The notes beneath the pieces were generated by a model that was not told the DNA's origin, did not search any database, and saw only the letters and a program-made list of their open reading frames with translations. A stretch of DNA of 64,000 nucleotides from Polluticaenibacter yanchengensis (GTDB lineage Bacteria > Bacteroidota > Bacteroidia > Chitinophagales > Chitinophagaceae). Of the stretch, positions 1 through 8,300 are shown in pieces (position 1 is the first letter of the stretch; the number at the start of each line of letters is the position of its first letter). The DNA lies in the NCBI GenBank assembly GCA_027854065.1, contig JAQGEF010000015.1, positions 1 through 64,000 on the forward strand, given 5' to 3'. A program made the translations under genes and the position numbers.

Positions 1-613
1 AGCTCTAAAAGAATTATTGGCTATAAGGAAAGAGCAGGTCGTTAGAAAAACGGCTGCAAAGAACAGATTAAGTGAAACGGCTTATAATAAATTAGAGCTT
101 CCATAAACTAAAGTAATTGCCAGGGTTTGTAAAGATGAGATTGTATTGTTCGAAAAACAAATCGAGAAAATCGAAGTCGAAATAATGAGTATCATTAATT
201 CTGATGAGGTCCTAAAACGTAATTATGAAATTTTGCTATCAATAAAAGGAATAGGTCCTGTTAATGCGATGATGACTTTAGCATATACAGAAAACTTTTC
301 AGCATTTAAGACAGCCCGAGAGTATGCCAGTTATGTTGGAGTAGCTCCATTTGAGCATAGTTCAGGTACAAGTATAAAAGGCAAGACAAGAACCAGTAAG
401 CTAAGACGTTCTGATCTGAAATCAGAACTAACGATGGCAGCAAGATCTGCTAAACAATGGAACAAAGATCTGGCGACATACGCTCAACGAATCAAGCCAA
501 ATAAACATATAGGAATTGTAATTAATAACGTAGCTTTTAAATTGATTTGTCTAATGTTTTCATTGGTAAAAAGAAATGAATTATATGTGGAAAACTACAG
601 AAATGCGGCTTAA
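1..613 (+). pseudogene. IS110-family transposase, C-terminal part, interrupted by a stop codon
   Basis: The gene enters from the left edge. Frame 2 reads the end of the DEDD part, including the stretch RKEQVVRKTAAKNRL, then hits TAA at 104-106 and continues in the same frame to 613. The downstream part carries the Transposase_20 domain typical of IS110 enzymes: LLSIKGIGPVNAM followed by YASYVGVAPFEHSSGTS and a basic run. The sequence on both sides of the stop fits one transposase, so this looks like a single nonsense change and not a new gene start; a TTG at 146 is the only nearby initiator. The element is probably dead unless stop readthrough occurs. Its left end lies outside the window, and I could not define a right end in the short gap before cls. 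Confidence 0.82.
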
Positions 614-702
614 TAGAAAACTAAATTTGGAATCAATTAAGTCCTATATTACCTTTGGGCATTTGATAATCTGTTTATCGGGAGTTGGGAAACTTGATTT
701 CA

Positions 703-2169
703 TTATAATAATGGTGACAACAACCTGGCGGTTTTATCCCCCAGATATTGCAGGTTTGAGCGACTGTCCCACTGAAGCATCGTAAGCTCCTGGCAATCCA
801 TTAAATCCAGTTCAAAGTCTTTCTTTAATTCAAGAGAAAAAGCTTCATCATACACCACCGCGTTTACTTCGAAGTTTAAATCAAAACTTCTCGTGTCCAT
901 ATTTGCGGTACCTATAATAGAAATTGAATCATCAATCACCATTGTTTTCGCATGGATAAAGCCCCGTTCGTATAAATATACTTTAACACCCGCTTTCAAT
1001 AAGTCTCCTAAATAAGAAAACGCAGCTGCATTTACAAATCTGGAATCTGAATTTTTAGGAACAATCAGTTTGACATCTATACCACTCAATGCCGCAATAA
1101 TAATCGTATTTAAAACAGTTTCACCCGGTATGAAATAAGGCGTAGTAATCAGTACGCGCTTTTTAGCCAATTGAATGGCTCTGATTAAAGAATACATAAT
1201 GGTCGGCGTATCAGAATCAGGGCCGCTGGCAGCTATCTGTATCAGTTTATTACTGTCATCATGAATTTTCAGCGAGTCGGGTTTAGGAAAATAACTGAAG
1301 TTCAGGCTCAGTTTACTTTCCGAACAAAAATTCCAGTCACCTATAAAGATATACTGCAAATAATGAACACCAGGCCCCTCAATTCTTAAATGAGTATCCC
1401 GCCAGTAAGCTGCGCCGTTATCACCTTTGTTAATATATTTATCCGAAACATTGATGCCGCCGATATAACCCACCTGCCCGTCTATCACCACAATTTTACG
1501 GTGATTGCGGTAATTGATGCGGTTAGAGAAAGGAACAAAAGTGATTTTTAAAAAAGCATGCGCGTCAATACCATGCTCCCGCATTTTTCGCGCCAGGGTT
1601 TTCCGGATGCTCCTGCTGCCAAAATCATCGTATATAAACCTGATATCAACCCCTTCTTTTACCTTTTGGATCAGTAAATCGCAGAGCCGGTTACCAATCT
1701 CATCATTTTCATAAATGTAGTATTCAATATGTATATGATGTTGAGCGGCTTCTATGTCCCTGAACAATGCCTCGAACTTTTCTTCCCCGTTTTTTAATAC
1801 TTCAACCCTGTTGTTGTCGTATATTGGGCTCTCTATGTCTGTATAAATGAGTTTGATTAAAGACTTTTTTTCAGCAATAATGCCATCTATTTTGTCATAT
1901 ATTTTTTTGGTATAAGTATAAATTTCTTTTTGCAAGCGTTTCGCTAATTCGTTATTCTCAAGGAGTTTCTTGGAATACATCTTATTTTTCCGGTAATTAT
2001 TGCCGAAAATGAAATAGAATAAAACGCCCAAAACAGGAATACAGATAGCCACGGTTAAATACCCTAAAGATTTAGTAGCATTATCAGTATCCCATATAAT
2101 CTTCAGGCATACACTTACAATAATAATAAAGTAAGCGATCTGTATCCATAATACAATGTTACCGGACAT
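703..2169 (-). CDS. cls: Cardiolipin synthase (phospholipase D family)
   Basis: Membrane enzyme that condenses two phosphatidylglycerols to cardiolipin and glycerol. At 488 aa it has the usual ClsA length. Two N-terminal membrane helices (about residues 5-25 and 37-56) are followed by two PLD domains, each with an intact HKD motif: HRKIVVID at 223-230 and HAKTMVID at 406-413. Both catalytic His/Lys/Asp sets are present, so it should be active. It is followed on its 3' side by the IS110 remnant, which ends about 90 bases from its stop codon. The lipoprotein gene at 2180 lies directly upstream on the same strand, 10 bases away, so the two are probably co-transcribed. Confidence 0.93.
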   Translation of the reverse strand: MSGNIVLWIQIAYFIIIVSVCLKIIWDTDNATKSLGYLTVAICIPVLGVLFYFIFGNNYRKNKMYSKKLLENNELAKRLQKEIYTYTKKIYDKIDGIIAEKKSLIKLIYTDIESPIYDNNRVEVLKNGEEKFEALFRDIEAAQHHIHIEYYIYENDEIGNRLCDLLIQKVKEGVDIRFIYDDFGSRSIRKTLARKMREHGIDAHAFLKITFVPFSNRINYRNHRKIVVIDGQVGYIGGINVSDKYINKGDNGAAYWRDTHLRIEGPGVHYLQYIFIGDWNFCSESKLSLNFSYFPKPDSLKIHDDSNKLIQIAASGPDSDTPTIMYSLIRAIQLAKKRVLITTPYFIPGETVLNTIIIAALSGIDVKLIVPKNSDSRFVNAAAFSYLGDLLKAGVKVYLYERGFIHAKTMVIDDSISIIGTANMDTRSFDLNFEVNAVVYDEAFSLELKKDFELDLMDCQELTMLQWDSRSNLQYLGDKTARLLSPLL

Positions 2170-2179
2170 ATATTGGCCT

Positions 2180-2641
2180 TTATCTTAAGTCTCTTGCACT
2201 AATCTTGCCATTATAATCAATTGGCAGAGTTTTATTCACAAATTTTGCGGAAACCTTTATTTTTCCACGGATGCTGTAATTGATAGAATCGGTATTGTTT
2301 AAATTTAAAGCACTGTTCAGGAGTGTTAAAGTGCTGACATCTAACTTTAACTGGTGGATATAATCCTGCAATGCCGGGATGACTATAGAGGTATCGTATA
2401 AATTATAATCAGTAATTTTTTCATTGTTTATAAACAGCTCGGATTGTAATTCCTTTACGACTATATTGTATTTATTAGGGTTGTTTACTTTCAGGTCTGC
2501 ATTTACTTTAGTTTTAGCAAATGTGTACGGCACTACTTCAAGATTGGATAATCCTTCAAATTTTACTTGTTTGTACACTGTACAGCTAAAAAAGGAGATG
2601 CTGAAAATCAACAGTAAAAAATAAAAACGTTTATTGTTCAT
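2180..2641 (-). CDS. LEA type 2 (WHy-like) lipoprotein
   Basis: Predicted lipoprotein of 153 aa. A basic N-terminus and hydrophobic stretch end in the lipobox ISFFSC, so Cys20 would be lipidated. The remainder resembles the LEA_2/WHy fold: alternating strands with the pattern ADLKVNNPNKYNI, typical of these small periplasmic or outer-membrane-anchored proteins, whose molecular function is unknown. It precedes cls by 10 bases and is divergent from the CBS-domain gene at 2780; the 138-base gap between them must hold promoters for both directions. Family assignment is by general pattern, not by a diagnostic motif. Confidence 0.7.
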   Translation of the reverse strand: MNNKRFYFLLLIFSISFFSCTVYKQVKFEGLSNLEVVPYTFAKTKVNADLKVNNPNKYNIVVKELQSELFINNEKITDYNLYDTSIVIPALQDYIHQLKLDVSTLTLLNSALNLNNTDSINYSIRGKIKVSAKFVNKTLPIDYNGKISARDLR

Positions 2642-2779
2642 TCACTTCAATTATATATTCTTCAAAAATAGCTTATTGTAGTAAATAATACAGGCGGTAC
2701 AAACAATGCAGGATAGATTTAGTTAATATTTTACTATTTTCGGGCATCGTTTAAAATAAACTATTTAATTGTCTTAAAA

Positions 2780-3226
2780 ATGAAGGTTGTTTCCGAAATT
2801 TTAAAAACAAAAGTCACGCCCAACAATATGATCCAGGGTGATGCTTTGGTTTATGATGCATTGGTTTTAATGAACAGTGTCAATTTAAGCTATTTAGTCG
2901 TTTTTGAAAACGACCATTTTATAGGCATTTTCAGTGAGCGCGATTATACCCGTAAATTAATTTTGCATGGTAAATCCAGCACTTCCACTAAAATAAAAGA
3001 AGTAATGAGTTCAGACCTGCCATGTGTTTCTTTAAATGATACCGCGGAAAAATGTATGCGCATGCTGGATACCTATAAAACCCGCTATCTGCCGGTATTC
3101 GATAATGTTGAATTTAAAGGCGTTATTACTTTAAATGATGTATTAAGATTAGCGATCAACAGCAAAGAAGACGTTTTTGATGAATTGGCGAATTCATTAG
3201 TGGACTGGGACGATAAAATATTCTAG
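2780..3226 (+). CDS. Tandem CBS-domain protein
   Basis: 148-aa protein made almost wholly of two CBS domains, roughly residues 8-65 and 75-135. Visible signatures are VVFENDHFIGIFSERDYTRK in the first and RYLPVFDNVEFKGVITLNDV in the second. Stand-alone CBS pairs bind adenosine nucleotides and act as energy or redox sensors, but the partner of this one is not evident. The HAD hydrolase follows after only four bases, so the two genes form a probable operon. The function remains general. Confidence 0.88.
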   Translation: MKVVSEILKTKVTPNNMIQGDALVYDALVLMNSVNLSYLVVFENDHFIGIFSERDYTRKLILHGKSSTSTKIKEVMSSDLPCVSLNDTAEKCMRMLDTYKTRYLPVFDNVEFKGVITLNDVLRLAINSKEDVFDELANSLVDWDDKIF

Positions 3227-3230
3227 AATA

Positions 3231-3860
3231 ATGCCTGTGGATGCCATAAAGTACTTCATATTTGATTTTGGTGGTATATTTATTAATATTCATTATCACG
3301 CCACCCGTAAAGCTTTCATAGATTTAGGATTTACCGGTTTTGATGATTTCTATAGCCAGTCACATGCTTTGGACCTGTTCGAGAAATTAGAAACAGGCGC
3401 CATTTCTTCCACAGACTTCTATAATTCGGTCAGGCATATTTCTAAATTGCCTCATTTAACTGACATAGATATAGAAACTGCCTGGAGTGCAATGTTGGGT
3501 GATTTCAGACTTGAAAGTTTGAAGTTTGTATTAAAACTGAAGGAAAAATACCCGGTTTATTTATTGAGCAATACTAATACTATTCATTTCACCAGGTTTG
3601 AAAATGCTTTGAAGGCTTTAACCGGTCACTCTTTAGCATATTATTTCAATAAAGTATATTATTCCCATGAGGTGCATTTACGAAAGCCTAATGCGGATAT
3701 TTACGAGTATGTGCTGAATGACATTAGTGCAGAAGCCCATGAATCTGTTTTTATAGATGATACCCGTGTAAATATTGAAGCCGCTTCAAAACTGGGGCTG
3801 GCTACTCATTTATTATTACCTGAGGAGACTGTTGAAGCAGTTTTTGCAAAATATATTTAA
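3231..3860 (+). CDS. HAD-superfamily hydrolase (YihX-like)
   Basis: 209-aa haloacid dehalogenase fold hydrolase, probably a small sugar-phosphate or nucleotide phosphatase. Motif I reads FDFGGIF (nucleophile Asp12), with Gly in place of the second Asp of the classic DxD, as in YihX-type enzymes. Motif II is YLLSNTN, the motif III Lys lies in LRKPN, and motif IV is VFIDDTRVN. All four HAD motifs are present, so it should be catalytically competent. It starts four bases after the CBS-domain gene. The substrate cannot be told from sequence. Confidence 0.85.
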   Translation: MPVDAIKYFIFDFGGIFINIHYHATRKAFIDLGFTGFDDFYSQSHALDLFEKLETGAISSTDFYNSVRHISKLPHLTDIDIETAWSAMLGDFRLESLKFVLKLKEKYPVYLLSNTNTIHFTRFENALKALTGHSLAYYFNKVYYSHEVHLRKPNADIYEYVLNDISAEAHESVFIDDTRVNIEAASKLGLATHLLLPEETVEAVFAKYI

Positions 3861-3873
3861 CCTTAACAATAGG

Positions 3874-3907
3874 TATTGCTTTTACGTGTAAAAATGCTGT
3901 TACTTTG
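3874..3907 (+). promoter_or_regulatory. Bacteroidota-type promoter for the arginase-family gene
   Basis: TATTG at 3874-3878 (-33 element) and TTACTTTG at 3900-3907 (-7 element, one mismatch to TAnnTTTG), separated by 21 bases. The start codon lies 21 bases downstream of the final G. The element matches the known Bacteroidota sigma factor consensus in both sequence and spacing. Confidence 0.6.
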
Positions 3908-3927
3908 CATTTCCAAATTTTTGAATA

Positions 3928-4962
3928 ATGGCTAATTTAGACGATTTCGATATCAATGGTGTAGGTAATCCAAACAATAATGTATTTGGTTTACCTTTTA
4001 CTGAGGAAGAATCGAAAGTAGTAATTGTACCTGTTCCGTGGGAAGTTACTGTTAGTTTTGGTACGGGTACAGCCCGTGCAACGGAACATATTTTCAACGC
4101 ATCTATGCAGGTAGATCTGTACGATCCTGAAAATCCTGAAGGATGGAAAAACGGCTTCTTTATGCGTGAAGCGGATAAATCCATCTTGCTGAAAAGTGAT
4201 TTTTTGCGCAAAGAAGCAGAGCTTTATATCAACAGCCTTTGCCAGGAAGAAGATGTTGAAAATAATAAATTCATGTGCAAAAGCCTTAGAGATGTGAACG
4301 AGGGCAGTAAAGCTATGAATAACTATGTTTATGAGCAGACGAAAGCTATCCTGGATAAGGGACAGTATGTCGGATTGCTGGGCGGTGACCATAGTACGCC
4401 ATTGGGTTACTGGAAAGCTTTGGCTGATAAATATCCTGATTTCGGTATTTTACAGATTGACGCGCATTGTGATTTGCGGGTGGCTTATGAAAACTTTAAG
4501 TATAGTCACGCAAGTGTCGCCTATAACGGGTTAGAAGAAATTCCACAGATTTCCAAACTGGTACAGGTGGGCATCAGGGATTACAGCATTGGTGAACTTG
4601 AATATATACAGTCTAAACCCGACAGGATAAAGACTTATTTTGATAAGGATATTAAAGAACAGCAATACGAAGGTGCTACCTGGAAACAAATTTGCGAGGA
4701 GATCGTTTCACATTTGCCTCAAAATGTGCATATCAGTTTCGATATAGATGGTCTTGATCCAAAATTATGTCCGAATACAGGTACGCCTGTACAAGGTGGC
4801 TTTGAAGCAGAGCAGATCAATTATTTGTTTAGTACTGTTAAAAAGTCCGGCCGTAAAATTATAGGATTTGACCTGGTGGAAGTGGGCGTAGGTGGTGAGA
4901 ATGATTGGGATGCTAATGTAGGAGCGCGCGTTCTTTGGAAACTTTGTAATTTGTTAGTATAA
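3928..4962 (+). CDS. Arginase/agmatinase/formiminoglutamase-family ureohydrolase
   Basis: 344-aa binuclear manganese hydrolase. The metal ligands are all visible: His155 in GGDHS, Asp178/His180/Asp182 in QIDAHCD, and Asp272/Asp274 in SFDIDGLDP. This family hydrolyses guanidino or formimino groups (arginine, agmatine, formiminoglutamate). The sequence alone does not fix the substrate, and it stands alone with no histidine-utilisation or polyamine genes beside it. It is somewhat longer than the ~300 aa of the E. coli enzyme because of an N-terminal extension. A good promoter lies just upstream, and a weak terminator hairpin plus a family A repeat follow. Confidence 0.88.
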   Translation: MANLDDFDINGVGNPNNNVFGLPFTEEESKVVIVPVPWEVTVSFGTGTARATEHIFNASMQVDLYDPENPEGWKNGFFMREADKSILLKSDFLRKEAELYINSLCQEEDVENNKFMCKSLRDVNEGSKAMNNYVYEQTKAILDKGQYVGLLGGDHSTPLGYWKALADKYPDFGILQIDAHCDLRVAYENFKYSHASVAYNGLEEIPQISKLVQVGIRDYSIGELEYIQSKPDRIKTYFDKDIKEQQYEGATWKQICEEIVSHLPQNVHISFDIDGLDPKLCPNTGTPVQGGFEAEQINYLFSTVKKSGRKIIGFDLVEVGVGGENDWDANVGARVLWKLCNLLV

Positions 4963-4970
4963 ATAATATG

Positions 4971-4997
4971 AAAAGCTGCTTTTGGGTAGCTTTTTTT
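4971..4997 (+). terminator. Probable intrinsic terminator
   Basis: AAAAGCT and AGCTTTTTTT form a short stem-loop followed by a run of T, starting eight bases after the arginase-family stop codon. The stem is short, so efficiency may be modest. Confidence 0.5.
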
Positions 4998-5040
4998 ATG
5001 CCCCGTATTTATCGTTTTATAGTATTCGCAATGCTAAATG

Positions 5041-5169
5041 GGCTGCGGTATGCGTTGGTGGCGAGGCACGAGCCAGTGTATTTTTTGCAGGAAAAGTGAG
5101 TACTATTTATTGTCTTAAACAGCTCCTGCAAAAATACACCGAGCGCAGCGGAGCCATAAGCACGCCGGA
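5041..5169 (-). repeat. Family A palindromic intergenic repeat, copy 1
   Basis: About 130 bases forming a long imperfect hairpin. The inner arms GTGTATTTTTTGCAGGA (5076-5092) and TCCTGCAAAAATACAC (5124-5139) pair over 16-17 bases, and the outer GC-rich arms pair imperfectly. In reverse complement it begins GTCCGGCGTGCTTATGG and ends CGCATACCGCAGCC, matching the copies at 24305, 60079 and (diverged) 39702. The loop (TTAAACAGCT, 5115-5124) can also pair with the flank (AGCTGTTTAA, 5171-5180). It sits at the 3' end of the arginase-family gene and encodes nothing convincing. Confidence 0.8.
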
Positions 5170-5285
5170 CAGCTGTTTAACAGGATTACGAAGGCTGAAA
5201 GCCCCTGAATTTTAATAGATACAACGGGCTGCTGATATTAAGAGTATTATAACCTTAATTAACAAAATAAGTGATTTATATAGTA

Positions 5286-5293
5286 TAATTTTG
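5286..5293 (+). promoter_or_regulatory. -7 promoter box upstream of the first C25 peptidase
   Basis: TAATTTTG matches TAnnTTTG exactly, 67 bases upstream of the ATG at 5361. No clear -33 TTTG was found, so this is a candidate only; a second near-match, TTATTTTG, follows at 5294-5301. Confidence 0.4.
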
Positions 5294-5360
5294 TTATTTT
5301 GTAAGTGAATTACCGTTTTTTCCAAACTCTGCTACTTCAGGCTGATTCAAATGTTTACTA

Positions 5361-8300
5361 ATGAAATTGTTTAAAAAGATAGTTTTTTTAATTCTATTGT
5401 TTATTTCTGTATCGGAAGCGCATGCCCAGGGGTATAGGAATGAGTGGATAGATTATAATAAAACTTATTATAGATTTCCTGTAGCGGTAAACGGTGTTTA
5501 CAGAGTAAGCAAGGCGGTTTTGACGAGTATAGGGTTGGGAAATGTCCCCGTGGAGCAATTTCAGCTTTTTAGAAATGGTAAACAAATTGCTTTGCATAGT
5601 ACAGCTGCCTCTGGTATTTTGCCAACAAATGGTTATATCGAATTTTTCGGTTTCAGGAATGATGCCCAGGCAGACCTGGAATTGTATGCGAAACCTTCGG
5701 ATAATTTACTACCTTATAATTCATTACATTCGGATACAGCGTATCATTATCTTACAATTGGCGACCCGGCTAAAAGCATCCGCTACAGAAGTGTGACAAG
5801 CAATGCGGCAAATAGCCAGTTAAAGCCTGATGAATATGTGAAATATGAAGCGGAACTGATACAGGTACTGGGCCTGGCGACTTCTCATGCGGGCTATGCC
5901 AGGAATGTGGATGGTTTTCCTATCCGTTCATCGGCTTATGAAATTGGTACGGGTTACAGGGCGAATACGGCTTTCAGTTTTGGTACACCCAGAACACATA
6001 CTTATCCCGGTTTATTTTTACATAGTAATTTAACGGCAAGATTTGGTGTGCAGGGTGGTTCTCCTAATACCAGGACTGTGAGGTTGTTATTGAACGATTC
6101 GATTGTAAAGGAAAAGGAAATCAATAGCTTTGATGTATATGTGGACTCATTTTTTGTAGCCGGCAGGAATTTATTTGATGGTGAGAATAATGCCCGCTTA
6201 CGCTATACGGTAACCGGGGATATAAAGGATGACAATAATTTTATCCTGACTTCTTTAATAAGGTACAACCGGCTGATGAACCTGGGGAATACGTCCCTGA
6301 ATTATTTTTCCCTGGATGCCAATACCAAAGGCAATCATTTAAGATTTGGTAATGCGAACCTGAGAAGCGCCGTTCCCCTATTTTATGATCTTACCAACAA
6401 TGTGAGATATGTTGGTGAAATGAAAGGGACTGATAGTGCGATCTGTATATTGGAGCCTTCTGATAAGCCCCGGGAAATAGTGTTTCATACGAGTAATACT
6501 TCCGTTGTAAGATCTTTGGCCGCAACAGCTTTTACCAAATTTAATTTCAAAAATTACGGGAATGTATCGGAGCAGGGGGATTATATTATTATCACCAATA
6601 GCAAACTGAAGAATGCCGGCGATGATTATATAGAAAAGTACAGGGCTTACAGAGCGTCTGCTGAAGGAGGAGGATTTAATGCTAAGATTTACGATATAGA
6701 TGAACTGGCGTCTGATTTTGCTTATGGTATAAGAAAGAGCCCGCTGGCTGTAAAAAACTTTATCAATTATGCGCTGGATAGTTTTAAAGTAAAACCAAAG
6801 TTTGTTTTTATAATAGGTAAGGGCCTGGAAAGTACGGCCTACAGAGGAGTGGCAGGTACTGCGAATGGTGAATACCTGAACCTTGTACAAACTTTTGGCA
6901 CACCGGCTTCTGATAACTACCTGGTAAGCAGGAGCAGTACTGATCCTATTCCCCAGATTCCGGTTGGAAGGATCTCTGTGATAAATAACGATGAGATTAA
7001 AGGATATTATGACAAGGTGATTGACTATGAGCGATTCAGTAATAAACCGGCTCCATTGCCAAGTGATTTACTGTGGAGAAAAAATGTAATACACCTGGTG
7101 GGAGAGAGTGGTGATGCGTATATGAGTAATTTTTATACGACATTGATGAACAGGTACCGGAATTTTATTGTGGACTCTTTGGTCGGGGCATCTGTTTTAA
7201 CGCAGACAAGATATAACAATCCTAACCTGGATGCTGTTTTTAAAGAAACATCTGCAAAAATAGATTCAGGTGCGGGTTTAATTACTTTCTTTGGGCACAG
7301 GGTGGATATTAATACTTTACCAAACCCATCATTCAGCAATTATACCAGAGGGAAATATCCAGTAATTATAGCAAATGGTTGTGAGTCCGGGTATTTTGGA
7401 AATAGTATCAGGCGCCTGGAAACGATTGAGGCAAATATTCCTGAAAGGTTCACCCTGGCTAAAAATGCAGGCTCTATTGCTTTCATCTCCAATATGAGTT
7501 ACGGCATTATCAACTACCTGAATTTGTTTACCACCGAATGGTACAAAGCGCAATCGAAAGTGGCTTATGGGAAAACAATCGGAGAGGTACAGCAGCTGGC
7601 ATTAAAAAATACATTGGCTTACACCGGTACTTCCGATTATTTTAATAAACAGAATGTAGAGCAGTTTTTGATACACGGTGACCCAGCTATCAAATTATTT
7701 GCAGATGGTAAACCTGATTATGCAGTAGAAACAAGTGGTATTGTATTTCCTGGTAACACAGATTCAGTTTCTATTGCCCATGACAGTGTACTGGTAAAGG
7801 CTTATATAGCAAATATCGGCAGATATACGAATGATACATTGAATATCAGTGTTTATAAGAAAAATCCGTTCGATGTCAATAAAAAAGTATTTGGTACTAA
7901 AATTGTTGCTTTAAAGAACCTGGACAGTATCTCATTTAAAGTGCCGGTGATGGGGTCTATGGATTTGGGTATTAATTCAATAGAAGTTGTAATTGAAGAA
8001 AACACGAAAGAGCGAACTGCTTTGAATAATAAGGCCATTAAACAATTTGTAGTATATGAGGATGAGATAAACCCGGTTTATCCCGTACAATATGCTATTG
8101 TCAATTCTAACAATCTGGTACTGAAAGCCTCCACTGCAAACCCCGTTTCATATAAGACCAATTATGCCATACAGATAGATACTACCAATTTGTTTAATTC
8201 CCCGGGTTTACATCGGGCAACTGTGGCTTCCGTTGGCGGTGTGCTGACATACAAACCGGCATTGAATTTTGAACAGAACAAAGTTTACTACTGGCGGGTA

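Noticed and set aside
4982..5215. 77-aa frame after the arginase-family gene
   Set aside because: Covers the terminator and family A repeat; the protein is repeat-encoded.
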